Source: RGIG250 sp964540025 (GTDB lineage: Bacteria > Bacillota > Negativicutes > Selenomonadales > Selenomonadaceae). Taken from it: a stretch of DNA of 18,618 nt. Of this stretch, positions 1 through 6,193 are shown piece after piece (the stretch's first letter is position 1; every line of letters starts with the position of its first letter). The position numbers were made by a program, and so were the translations under genes. The stretch is from NCBI GenBank assembly GCA_964540025.1, contig CAZIKQ010000036.1, positions 1 to 18,618 on the forward strand, given 5' to 3'. The notes beneath the pieces are model-generated. The model did not search any database, was not told the origin of the DNA, and was given only the letters and a program-made list of their open reading frames with translations.

Positions 1-30
1 CAGCTGTGCCGACAGCTGATGTCCGGCAGG

Positions 31-54
31 CGGGCGGGTCCCAGGACCCGCCCG
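31..54 (+). terminator. GC-rich perfect hairpin upstream of flbD (terminator-like)
   Basis: CGGGCGGGTCC and GGACCCGCCCG form a perfect 11-bp inverted repeat around a central CA (the real loop must be larger). Only a weak T-rich stretch (GATATTT) follows, so it is not a classic intrinsic terminator. It probably lies just after the end of the gene to the left; one frame stops with TGA at 17-19, but too little of that gene is inside the window to name it. It could terminate, attenuate or protect an upstream mRNA 3' end. Confidence 0.45.
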
Positions 55-169
55 ATCCCTGCTGATATTTCCCGTAAGGGATTGGCCTAAATTCCCATAT
101 TTGACGAAATCTGGCGCAATTGTTCATTTTTCTTTGCGACAAACCTTGCCAAGAAAAGGAGAATGCTTT

Positions 170-370
170 ATGATAAAACTCACGAAATTCAACTCCGAAT
201 CAAATAAAAAAGGAGATTTCATCCTCAATGCCGAAATAATAGAAACTATTGAGGAAACTCCCGATACGGTAATTACTCTCCTTAACGGCAAGAAGCTCAT
301 CGTGGATCAGCCCATGGACGAGGTGGTAAGAAGGGTCATGACCTACCGGCGGGCTCTCCACAAGTTTTAA
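170..370 (+). CDS. flbD: FlbD family flagellar protein
   Basis: A 66-residue protein of the small FlbD family found at the head of Firmicutes fliL-fliM-fliY clusters. The molecular role is not well defined; it is linked to flagellar assembly. The sequence begins MIKLTKFN and carries the family pattern of a short beta-rich domain: FILNAEIIETIEETPDTVIT, then LLNGKKLIV, then a helix with EVVRRVMTYRRAL. The ATG at 170 is preceded by AAGGAG (156-161) at good spacing. An in-frame TTG at 101 would add 23 residues but has no ribosome binding site and does not fit the family. The gene is followed 69 bases later by fliL. Its DNA is clearly more AT-rich (about 33-42% GC in sampled 60-base lines) than the genes downstream. 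Identification rests on length, sequence pattern and position. Confidence 0.88.
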   Translation: MIKLTKFNSESNKKGDFILNAEIIETIEETPDTVITLLNGKKLIVDQPMDEVVRRVMTYRRALHKF

Positions 371-371
371 T

Positions 372-401
372 TTGAATATACCGGCTACCGCCGTGTATTA
401 T
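372..401 (+). promoter_or_regulatory. Candidate housekeeping-type promoter upstream of fliL
   Basis: TTGAAT (372-377) and TATTAT (396-401) are separated by 18 bases, matching 4/6 and 5/6 positions of the SigA-type consensus. It lies in the only sizeable gap between flbD and fliL, and the fliL ribosome binding site (AAGGAG, about 425-430) follows. Such matches arise by chance in AT-rich gaps, so this is tentative. The gene block could equally be transcribed from a promoter left of the window. Confidence 0.25.
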
Positions 402-439
402 AAAGCAAGTAAATAACAACAGAGAAGGAGTGATACCCC

Positions 440-973
440 ATGGCTGATGAAGAAACCACGGCTGAAGAGGTGGAAGAGGAAAGCTCTGCCGCCGAAGGGT
501 CCCCTAAAAGCGGAAAAACCAAAATCATTATGATAGTTGTCGGCGTCCTGTTGGCCTTGGCCGCTGCCGGTGGTATTTCATATTATGTAGTCCAGCACTT
601 CCTGCATTCGGCTAACAATCCGGTGGACCCGGCCCGAAACCACGATCCCGGCATTTTTGTAAAGCTGGGCAAGGGCGACGAGGGCCTGATGGTCAATGTA
701 GGCGGTATCAAGGGCGGCCGGTTCCTGAAGATCGGCCTCGTTCTGGAGATGAACCCCGGCAAGCAGGATAATATCAAGGACGGAAAGGTCCAGCCTATCG
801 CCGAGACCAAGATCCTGGATACTGTCCTCCACATCCTGCGCTCGGAAAAGCTGGAAAGCTTTGACGCTTCCAGACAGGCGGAGCTCAAGGAGAAGATCAT
901 TTCGGAGCTGAACAAGACTCTTGGGGTAGCTTCCGTGTACACTGTTTACATTACCAGCTTCATCCTGCAGTAA
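440..973 (+). CDS. fliL: Flagellar basal body-associated protein FliL
   Basis: A 177-residue single-pass inner-membrane protein. FliL surrounds the MotAB stator and supports stator activation and motor torque (family knowledge). Residues 1-27 are a Glu-rich and Lys-containing cytoplasmic leader. Residues about 28-52 (IIMIVVGVLLALAAAGGI) form the membrane segment. The rest is the extracytoplasmic stomatin-like domain, with the typical features FVKLG, GGRFLKIGLVLEM, then a helix, DTVLHILRSEKLES, and the end VYTVYITSFILQ. The length is normal for the family. ATG 440 follows a good GAAGGAG site. It sits directly before fliM, the usual arrangement. A GC-rich hairpin and a T-run occupy the gap after its stop. 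Confidence 0.95.
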   Translation: MADEETTAEEVEEESSAAEGSPKSGKTKIIMIVVGVLLALAAAGGISYYVVQHFLHSANNPVDPARNHDPGIFVKLGKGDEGLMVNVGGIKGGRFLKIGLVLEMNPGKQDNIKDGKVQPIAETKILDTVLHILRSEKLESFDASRQAELKEKIISELNKTLGVASVYTVYITSFILQ

Positions 974-984
974 CAGCGAGCGCT

Positions 985-1024
985 GCCGGGGCCTGAGCGG
1001 CCCTGGCTGACGGCTCAATTTTTT
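985..1024 (+). terminator. Hairpin plus T-run between fliL and fliM (attenuator-like)
   Basis: GCCGGGGCC (985-993) pairs with GGCCCTGGC (999-1007) with a single G-U pair and a 5-base loop. A run of six T (1019-1024) follows, but about 11 bases after the stem, which is too far for a textbook terminator. The T-run also sits in a small CTCAA-TTTT-TTGAG hairpin just before the fliM ribosome binding site. It may cause partial termination, act as an mRNA-processing or stability element, or affect fliM translation. Confidence 0.4.
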
Positions 1025-1028
1025 GAGG

Positions 1029-1045
1029 AAGGAGGATGAAGATTG
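1029..1045 (+). promoter_or_regulatory. Ribosome binding site that sets the fliM TTG start
   Basis: AAGGAGG (1029-1035) stands 7 bases before TTG (1043-1045), the start that gives the conserved FliM N-terminus MAEDVLSQSEIDKLL. A closer ATG at 1036 is in another frame and touches the Shine-Dalgarno, so it cannot be the fliM start. Confidence 0.7.
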
Positions 1046-2047
1046 GCAGAAGATGTACTATCACAATCCGAGATAGACAAGCTTCTCTCGTCCCTGACCA
1101 GCGGCAGTGTATCGGCTGAGGAGATCAAGGCCGAGGAGGAGCAGAAAAAGGTCAAGACTTACGACTTCAAGCGGCCTGATAAATTCAGCAAGGATCAGAT
1201 CCGTACCCTGTACATGATCCACGAGAACTTCGGCCGTCTGTGGAACACGTATCTGTCGTCCACGCTCCGCACGCTGATAAACGTGGAGGTCGTTTCCGTA
1301 GAGCAGTTTACTTATCAGGAGTTTGTTCAGTCTCTGGCAAATCCGAGCGTCATCTCCATCCTGGCGATACCGCCCCTTAAAGGCAATGTTATTTTGGAGA
1401 TCGATACTGGTATCGCCTTCGCCATGATTGACAGAATCTTTGGCGGCGCAGGTGAGAGTTCGATTAAACCCCGTACCCTCACGGAAATAGAAGAGGCGGT
1501 CGTAAAGAGATCGCTGGTAAAGGCCCTGGAAAACTTCCGGGACGCCTGGCTCAATGTGGTGGCCATGTCCCCCCGCATTGAGAGGATGGAGGCGAATCCT
1601 GCCTTCACCCAGATCGTGCCTCCCAGTGATATGGTGGTCATCATCACCATGAAGGTAAACGTTGGCGAGGTGGAAGGCTTCGTGAACATCTGTATGCCGT
1701 ACCTTGTTCTCGAGCCTGTAATGAATAAGCTGACCACTACCTTCTGGGTCGCGTCTTCCGCGACCAAGGAGCAGCATCCCGAGCAGGTGAAGATCCTGGA
1801 GCGGAAGGTTACCCACACCAGGGTGCCGATGATTGTGAAGCTGGGGAATATCTCAATATCTATCCGGGAGTTCCTGAACCTGAATTTTGGGGATGTGCTC
1901 CAGCTGGATACAATGGTGGAAGACGAGCTGCCCGTGGTAATCGGCAGCAACCCGAAATTCTACTGCCGCCCCGGCACATTTGGCAAGCGGGCTGCTGTAC
2001 AGATTACGCGGATAGCTTCGGAAAGGGATGAAAATACGGATGAGTGA
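1043..2047 (+). CDS. fliM: Flagellar motor switch protein FliM
   Basis: A 334-residue C-ring protein that binds CheY-P and changes the direction of flagellar rotation. Residues 3-16 (EDVLSQSEIDKLLS) are the N-terminal CheY-P-binding peptide. A charged linker follows (about 25-40). The CheC-like middle domain (about 45-230) begins with FKRPDKFSKDQIRTL and contains the FliG-contacting GGAG motif (134-137, within IFGGAGES). The C-terminal SpoA/FliN-like domain (about 250-325) includes MIVKLGNISISIREFLNL. It starts with TTG at 1043, set by a strong AAGGAGG. Its end overlaps the start of fliY by 8 bases, so translation of the two switch proteins is probably coupled. The length is normal. Confidence 0.97.
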   Translation: MAEDVLSQSEIDKLLSSLTSGSVSAEEIKAEEEQKKVKTYDFKRPDKFSKDQIRTLYMIHENFGRLWNTYLSSTLRTLINVEVVSVEQFTYQEFVQSLANPSVISILAIPPLKGNVILEIDTGIAFAMIDRIFGGAGESSIKPRTLTEIEEAVVKRSLVKALENFRDAWLNVVAMSPRIERMEANPAFTQIVPPSDMVVIITMKVNVGEVEGFVNICMPYLVLEPVMNKLTTTFWVASSATKEQHPEQVKILERKVTHTRVPMIVKLGNISISIREFLNLNFGDVLQLDTMVEDELPVVIGSNPKFYCRPGTFGKRAAVQITRIASERDENTDE

Positions 2048-3323
2048 TGGGATTTCTCAGGAAGAAATTGATGCCCTGCTGAATGGCGGCAGTCTCGGCG
2101 CTTCAGAACCGGCGCCGGCAGCAGCAGAGCCCGGCGGCGGAGCCGCTAAGCCTGACCAAACGCTGCTCACCGATATGGAAAAGGATACCCTGGGAGAAAT
2201 CGGCAATATCTCCATGGGCAGCGCGGCCACGACCATGTCCGTGCTCCTTGGGCATAAGGTATCGATTACGACGCCCCGGGTGTCTTTGTATACGCTGAGT
2301 ATGATAAAGGATGAGTACCCCGTGCCCTATCTCGTGGTAGAGGTAGGCTGCACGGTAGGTATTTCCGGGGCCAACGTCCTGGCCATTCAGGCTGATGACG
2401 CGAAGATTATCGCCGACCTGATGATGGGCGGCAATGGTCAGAACCCCGAACCGGAGCTGTCGGAGATCCACATGAGCGCCGTGGCGGAGGCCATGAACCA
2501 GATGATGGGGTCGGTGGCTACCTCCCTGTCGTCTCTGTTCAACAAGAAGGTGGATATTTCCCCTCCCCGCGTCAATATGATTGACCTGGGCAGCGACGGT
2601 AAGATAACCGAGATGATGGACCCAGATGAGACGGTGGTGAAGATTTCCTTCAGCATGGAGGTGGAGGGTCTCATCAACAGCGAGATCATGCAGATCCTGC
2701 CGATCCCCATCGCCAAGGGAATGGTAGACAGCCTCATGGGATCTTCCCAGGAGGCGCCGCCGCCTCCCGCGCCGGAGCCTCCTGCGGCGGCGGCTCCGCC
2801 ACCGGCGGCCGCCACTCCGCCGCCACCGGCAATGGCTCCGGCCCCGGCTGCTCCGACGCCGCCACCGGCGATGGCTCCGCAGCCGCAGATGATGCCCCAA
2901 CAGCCGGTGATGCAGCCGCAGATGATGCCTCAGCCGCCCATGATGCAGCAGCCGATGATGATGGCGCCGCCGCCCATGTACGGGCAGAGTCATATCGCCA
3001 CCGGCGTTCCGGCCGCTCAGGCTCAGTTTATGCCCCTGTCCACCACGCCGGTGCAGGTGAACGAGGCCAATATCGGGCTGATTCTCGATGTGCCTCTCCA
3101 GGTCACCGTTGAGCTGGGCCGCGCCAAGAAGACCATCAAGGAGATTCTGGAGCTGTCCTCCGGTTCCATCGTGGAGCTGGACAAGCTGGCCGGAGAGCCG
3201 GTAGATATTTTCGTGAATGGCAAATTCCTGGCCAAGGGTGAAGTGGTCGTCATCGATGAAAACTTCGGCGTCCGCATTACCGACATTGTGAGCCCGGCAG
3301 AGCGGGCCGCGTCTCTGGAGTAG
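2040..3323 (+). CDS. fliY: Flagellar motor switch phosphatase FliY
   Basis: The Firmicutes switch protein that combines a CheY-P phosphatase (CheC-like) with a FliN domain; 427 residues from ATG 2040. The N-terminal peptide SQEEIDALLNGG resembles the CheY-P-binding peptide of FliM. The CheC-like part (about 41-237) keeps both phosphatase signatures [DS]xxxExxN: D49/E53/N56 in DTLGEIGN and S146/E150/N153 in SAVAEAMN. Residues about 238-316 are a long Pro/Ala then Pro/Met/Gln linker. Residues about 340-420 are the FliN/SpoA domain, with VPLQVTVELGRAKKTIKEIL. The start overlaps the fliM stop (ATGAGTGA). An in-frame ATG at 2028 would add MKIR, but it directly abuts the purine-rich AAAGGG, so 2040 fits better. 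A strong hairpin follows the stop. Confidence 0.95.
   Translation: MSDGISQEEIDALLNGGSLGASEPAPAAAEPGGGAAKPDQTLLTDMEKDTLGEIGNISMGSAATTMSVLLGHKVSITTPRVSLYTLSMIKDEYPVPYLVVEVGCTVGISGANVLAIQADDAKIIADLMMGGNGQNPEPELSEIHMSAVAEAMNQMMGSVATSLSSLFNKKVDISPPRVNMIDLGSDGKITEMMDPDETVVKISFSMEVEGLINSEIMQILPIPIAKGMVDSLMGSSQEAPPPPAPEPPAAAAPPPAAATPPPPAMAPAPAAPTPPPAMAPQPQMMPQQPVMQPQMMPQPPMMQQPMMMAPPPMYGQSHIATGVPAAQAQFMPLSTTPVQVNEANIGLILDVPLQVTVELGRAKKTIKEILELSSGSIVELDKLAGEPVDIFVNGKFLAKGEVVVIDENFGVRITDIVSPAERAASLE
2818..2929 (+). repeat. Short imperfect repeats inside the fliY linker
   Basis: Within the linker-coding DNA, a 23-base unit at 2818-2840 (starting CGCCGCCACCGGC) recurs at 2857-2879 with one mismatch. An 18-base unit at 2879-2896 (GCAGCCGCAGATGATGCC) recurs exactly at 2912-2929. 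Both offsets are multiples of three (39 and 33 bases), so gain or loss of units keeps the frame. The whole low-complexity linker covers about 2751-2987. Confidence 0.7.
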
Positions 3324-3335
3324 CGGAAGGTTAAA

Positions 3336-3363
3336 CGCCCGGGCGGGAAGCCTGGCCCGGGCG
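3336..3363 (+). terminator. GC-rich hairpin between fliY and cheY
   Basis: CGCCCGGGC (3336-3344) and GCCCGGGCG (3355-3363) make a perfect 9-bp stem with a 10-base loop, starting 12 bases after the fliY stop. Flanking AAA and TTT can extend it with one bulged base. The downstream sequence CTTTCCATATC has no proper T-run. It may be a weak terminator or attenuator, or a 3' stabiliser for the upstream message. The cheY ribosome binding site follows about 30 bases later. Confidence 0.5.
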
Positions 3364-3404
3364 CTTTCCATATCAAGTTAATTCATTATAAGGAGAGAAG
3401 TAAA

Positions 3405-3767
3405 ATGGCAGTAAGAGTGCTTGTCGTCGATGACGCGGCTTTCATGCGTATGATGGTAAAGGATATACTCAGCAAGAACGGCTACGAGGTTGTCGGCGAG
3501 GCAGAGAACGGTCTGAAGGCTTTGGAGAAGTATCAGGAGCTGAAGCCGGATCTCACTACCATGGATATCACCATGCCGGAGATGGATGGGATCAGCGCGG
3601 TGAAGGAGATCCGCAAGATCGATCCCAACGCGAAGATTGTTATGTGTTCCGCTATGGGTCAGCAGGCAATGGTTATCGAAGCGATTCAGGCCGGCGCCCG
3701 GGATTTCATCGTCAAGCCCTTCCAGGCTGACCGGGTTCTCGAGGCTGTCCGCAAGGCTGTCGGCTGA
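3405..3767 (+). CDS. cheY: Chemotaxis response regulator CheY
   Basis: A 120-residue single receiver domain, the diffusible signal from CheA to the flagellar switch. The acidic pocket is D9 and D10 (VVDDAAFMR), the phospho-acceptor is D54 (LTTMDITMPEMDG), the switch Ser is S82 (CSAMGQ), and the conserved Lys is K104 (FIVKPF). All key residues are present, and there is no output domain. ATG 3405 follows AAGGAGAG. It sits between the switch genes and the export genes, as in Bacillus subtilis. CheB in this window has a similar receiver domain but carries an enzymatic domain as well. CheY-P here should be dephosphorylated by FliY and CheC from the same block. Confidence 0.96.
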   Translation: MAVRVLVVDDAAFMRMMVKDILSKNGYEVVGEAENGLKALEKYQELKPDLTTMDITMPEMDGISAVKEIRKIDPNAKIVMCSAMGQQAMVIEAIQAGARDFIVKPFQADRVLEAVRKAVG

Positions 3768-3769
3768 TT

Positions 3770-4312
3770 GTGGTGAAAAGCTCTAAGCGGTGCGGGTTTT
3801 CCGCGGGCGCCGCTTGTTTTGTGTTGCTTCTGTCGGCGAAGGCGTCGGCGGCCGGGGGGTATCTGGCCGGTTATGAAAATGCCGGGCCCAAACCGGCTAC
3901 GGTGTCCTGGTGGTCCACCATCGCTTACCTGGTGAGCCTCTTTGCGGTCTTTGCCTTTGTGGTGGCGATGGCCTATCTGGCGTCCCGTTATCTGGGGGGT
4001 CATTTTGCCAGGGCAGCAGAGGCGGAGGGCGGGCGGATCCTCACTCAGCTGCCGGTAGGTCCCAACCGCAGTGTGATGGTGGTGGAGCTGGCCGGTCAGG
4101 TATATGTGCTGGGAGTGACAGAGCATAATATATCTCTCATCGGGGAGATAGAGGATGAAGATGAAATAGAACGGCTCCGCAGCCGGGCGTCAGAGCGGGC
4201 GGGAAGCATCGGCGGCGGCAATGCCGGTGATGGCGTCCTGAGCCGCCAGCTGGGCTCTCTGGAAGCGCTGCTGAGTCGTGTACCTTCAATACTAAAGGGC
4301 GGTCGTCAGTGA
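3770..4312 (+). CDS. fliO: Flagellar biosynthetic protein FliO (FliZ)
   Basis: A 180-residue protein in the fliO position before fliPQR. FliO helps assemble the FliP/FliR core of the export gate. The first 28 residues look like a signal peptide ending in AKASA-AG. One membrane segment follows at about 50-71 (AYLVSLFAVFAFVVAMAYLA), then a cytoplasmic FliO domain with LPVGPNRSVMVVELAGQVYVL and LGVTEHNISLI, and a charged C-terminal tail. The start is GTG 3770 or GTG 3773, only two bases after the cheY stop. The ribosome binding site is weak, so translation is probably coupled to cheY. FliO is poorly conserved; the call rests on topology, the PVGPNRSVMVVE-type core and gene order. Confidence 0.9.
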   Translation: MVKSSKRCGFSAGAACFVLLLSAKASAAGGYLAGYENAGPKPATVSWWSTIAYLVSLFAVFAFVVAMAYLASRYLGGHFARAAEAEGGRILTQLPVGPNRSVMVVELAGQVYVLGVTEHNISLIGEIEDEDEIERLRSRASERAGSIGGGNAGDGVLSRQLGSLEALLSRVPSILKGGRQ

Positions 4313-4325
4313 GGAGGCTAAGGCG

Positions 4326-5102
4326 TTGTTTAACAGACGTTGGATGCTTCTTGTGACGGGCGTCCTGCTTTCTTTTTTATGGTTCTTTGATTTGACCGGG
4401 GCGCCTCTGACAGCGGAGGCGGCTCCGGTGGTTCCCAATGTCACCATCGGGGTGGGGGCTTCGGAGGATCCCCAGGATGTGGCGGTTACGCTCCGTATCC
4501 TGGCGCTGCTGACGGTGCTTTCACTGGCTCCGGCCATCATTCTCATGACGACCTGCTTTGTGCGGATCGTGGTGGTGCTGGGCTTTATGCGAAATATCCT
4601 GTCCACCCAGAATGTGCCGCCCAATCAGGTGGTCATTGCGCTGTCCCTGTTCCTGACCTTTTACATAATGCAGCCTTACTGGAGCCAGGCGAATCAGCAG
4701 GGGATACAGCCTTATATCAATGGGCAGCTCTCTCAGGAGGAGGCTCTGACAAAGACGGTGGCTCCTCTGCGGGAGTTTATGTTTAAGCAGACCCGGGAGC
4801 AGGATTTGGCCCTGTTCGTAAATCTTTCGGAGGCCGAGCGGCCGGAGACTCAGGAGGATGTTTCTACCTTCACCCTGATTCCCGCCTATATTATCAGCGA
4901 GCTGAAGACGGCTTTCCAGATCGGCTTCATGATATATATTCCGTTCATCGTCATCGATATGATCGTGGCCAGTACCCTGATGTCCATGGGTATGATGATG
5001 CTGCCGCCGACGATGATTTCCCTGCCCTTCAAGCTGCTGCTGTTCGTCATGGTGGATGGGTGGCACCTGCTGATAAAGTCGCTGGTAATGAGCTTCAATT
5101 GA
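4326..5102 (+). CDS. fliP: Flagellar type III export gate protein FliP
   Basis: A 258-residue inner-membrane protein that forms the pentameric core of the flagellar export gate. Residues 1-32 are a cleavable signal peptide (LTAEA-AP), typical of FliP. The conserved family stretch is clear: ALLTVLSLAPAIILMTTCF, RIVVVLGFMRNILSTQNVPP, a loop, then IPAYIISELKTAFQIGFMIYIPF, IDMIVASTLMSMGMMMLPP and LPFKLLLFVMVDGWHLL. The start is TTG 4326, with GGAGG (4313-4317) eight bases upstream and directly after the fliO stop. It is followed by fliQ after 12 bases. Length and sequence are normal for the family. Confidence 0.97.
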   Translation: MFNRRWMLLVTGVLLSFLWFFDLTGAPLTAEAAPVVPNVTIGVGASEDPQDVAVTLRILALLTVLSLAPAIILMTTCFVRIVVVLGFMRNILSTQNVPPNQVVIALSLFLTFYIMQPYWSQANQQGIQPYINGQLSQEEALTKTVAPLREFMFKQTREQDLALFVNLSEAERPETQEDVSTFTLIPAYIISELKTAFQIGFMIYIPFIVIDMIVASTLMSMGMMMLPPTMISLPFKLLLFVMVDGWHLLIKSLVMSFN

Positions 5103-5114
5103 TGAGGTGATGGT

Positions 5115-5384
5115 ATGTCGGGTGACGTTGTAATCCAGCTGGGGCAGGAGGCGCTGATGATGGTGCTGCTGATATCGGCGCCGATGCTGGGGCTTGGTCT
5201 GCTGGTGGGTCTGGCGGTGAGTATTTTTCAGACTACCACCTCCATCCAGGAGCAGACCCTGGCCTTTATCCCGAAGATCATCGCCGTTTTCGTGGCGATC
5301 CTCATCTTCGGACCCTGGATGCTCCGGCTGATGATCGAGTATGTGACGAATATAATGGTGAATCTGCCGCTTTATATAGGATGA
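5115..5384 (+). CDS. fliQ: Flagellar type III export gate protein FliQ
   Basis: An 89-residue protein with two membrane hairpin segments: about 14-38 (ALMMVLLISAPMLGLGLLVGLAV) and about 50-75 (LAFIPKIIAVFVAILIFGPWML). The family signature SIFQTTTSIQEQTLAFIPKI joins them. Several FliQ copies surround the FliP-FliR core of the export gate. ATG 5115 follows a GAGGTGAT site. It lies between fliP and fliR with short gaps, the universal order. The length is typical. Confidence 0.97.
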   Translation: MSGDVVIQLGQEALMMVLLISAPMLGLGLLVGLAVSIFQTTTSIQEQTLAFIPKIIAVFVAILIFGPWMLRLMIEYVTNIMVNLPLYIG

Positions 5385-5407
5385 GGCTGACGGGGGAGTG
5401 ATTTCCG

Positions 5408-6193
5408 GTGGATTTGTTTGACCTGCTGCAAAATCACGCGGCCGTTTTTCTGCTTCTCCTGACCAGGACGACGGGGATATTCATAATCGCTCCGTTCTTT
5501 GGCTCTCAGAATATTCCTCAGACCTTCCGGGTGGCCACGGCTATCCTGATGGCGGTGGTGCTTTTTCCCACGGTGGACAGGTCGGTGGCGGCGGCGGCTC
5601 CGCCTACGATACTGGCTTACGGCGGGGCGGTTCTCTCGGAGCTTTTTATCGGCTGGCTTATTGGCTATGTGGCATATATTTCCTTCTCTGCCATTCACAT
5701 GGCAGGTAAGCTGATGGATATGCAGGTGGGATTCTCCATCGTCAATGTTATGGATCCGACTTCCGGTCAGCAGATTCCGCTCATCGGAAGTTTTCTTTAT
5801 AATCTGACGCTGATTTTTTTCGTGATGACAAACGGGCACCACATGATTGTGACGGCTCTGGCGGAGAGCTTCCGGGTGGTGCCGGTGCTGGGGATGTCGG
5901 TCAATCCCAATCTGGCCCTGATGATCCGTGATTTCACGGCGGGGATTTTCGCCACCGGGATGAAGGTGGCCCTGCCGGTTACTTTTGCCATATTGCTGAC
6001 GAATGTGTCCCTGGGCATCCTGGCCCGGACCATGCCGCAGCTGAATATATTTGTCGTAGGTATTCCCATCCATATCATTATCGGTATGTTTGTGCTGTCC
6101 GTGGTCATTCCTTTTTACGTGCTGTTCCTGGATGTGTTGTTTAATGAACTGTATGCCCATGTGTCAGCCGCCCTCAGGGCTCTCGCCCCGTAG
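5408..6193 (+). CDS. fliR: Flagellar type III export gate protein FliR
   Basis: A 261-residue membrane protein, one copy of which completes the FliP5-FliR1 export core. Several hydrophobic segments are visible: AVFLLLLTRTTGIFIIAPFF, the ILMAVVLFP region, LFIGWLIGYVAYI, FLYNLTLIFFVM, VALPVTFAILL and IIIGMFVLSVVIPFYVLFL. The FliR hallmarks TRTTGIFIIAPFFGSQNIP, MDMQVGFSIVNVMDP and MPQLNIFVVGIPI are clear. It starts with GTG 5408 after GGGGGAG. It runs to a TAG at 6191-6193 that overlaps the strong purine run before flhB. The downstream flhB frame stays open far back into fliR, so the two coding regions overlap or are joined in an unusual way. Confidence 0.96.
   Translation: MDLFDLLQNHAAVFLLLLTRTTGIFIIAPFFGSQNIPQTFRVATAILMAVVLFPTVDRSVAAAAPPTILAYGGAVLSELFIGWLIGYVAYISFSAIHMAGKLMDMQVGFSIVNVMDPTSGQQIPLIGSFLYNLTLIFFVMTNGHHMIVTALAESFRVVPVLGMSVNPNLALMIRDFTAGIFATGMKVALPVTFAILLTNVSLGILARTMPQLNIFVVGIPIHIIIGMFVLSVVIPFYVLFLDVLFNELYAHVSAALRALAP

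Noticed and set aside
1..90. Partial upstream gene at the left edge
   Set aside because: Three frames stop at 17-19, 63-65 and 88-90 respectively, and too few codons are present to identify any of them as coding.
101..130. TTGACG (101-106) upstream of flbD as a -35 element, or a SigD/FliA-type promoter starting with TAAA near 88
   Set aside because: No convincing -10 is found at 16-18 bases from TTGACG, and the SigD-like GACGAAAT is about four bases too close to TAAA.
2103..3371. A 422-residue open frame on the minus strand opposite fliY, and many similar long antisense frames across the window
   Set aside because: They mirror GC-rich third positions of the real genes, have low-complexity Arg/His-rich products, no family features and no fitting ribosome binding sites.
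3364..3404. Possible promoter before cheY (TATAAG near the ribosome binding site)
   Set aside because: The putative -10 overlaps the Shine-Dalgarno region and the -35 is weak; the region is short and AT-rich, so the match is not meaningful.
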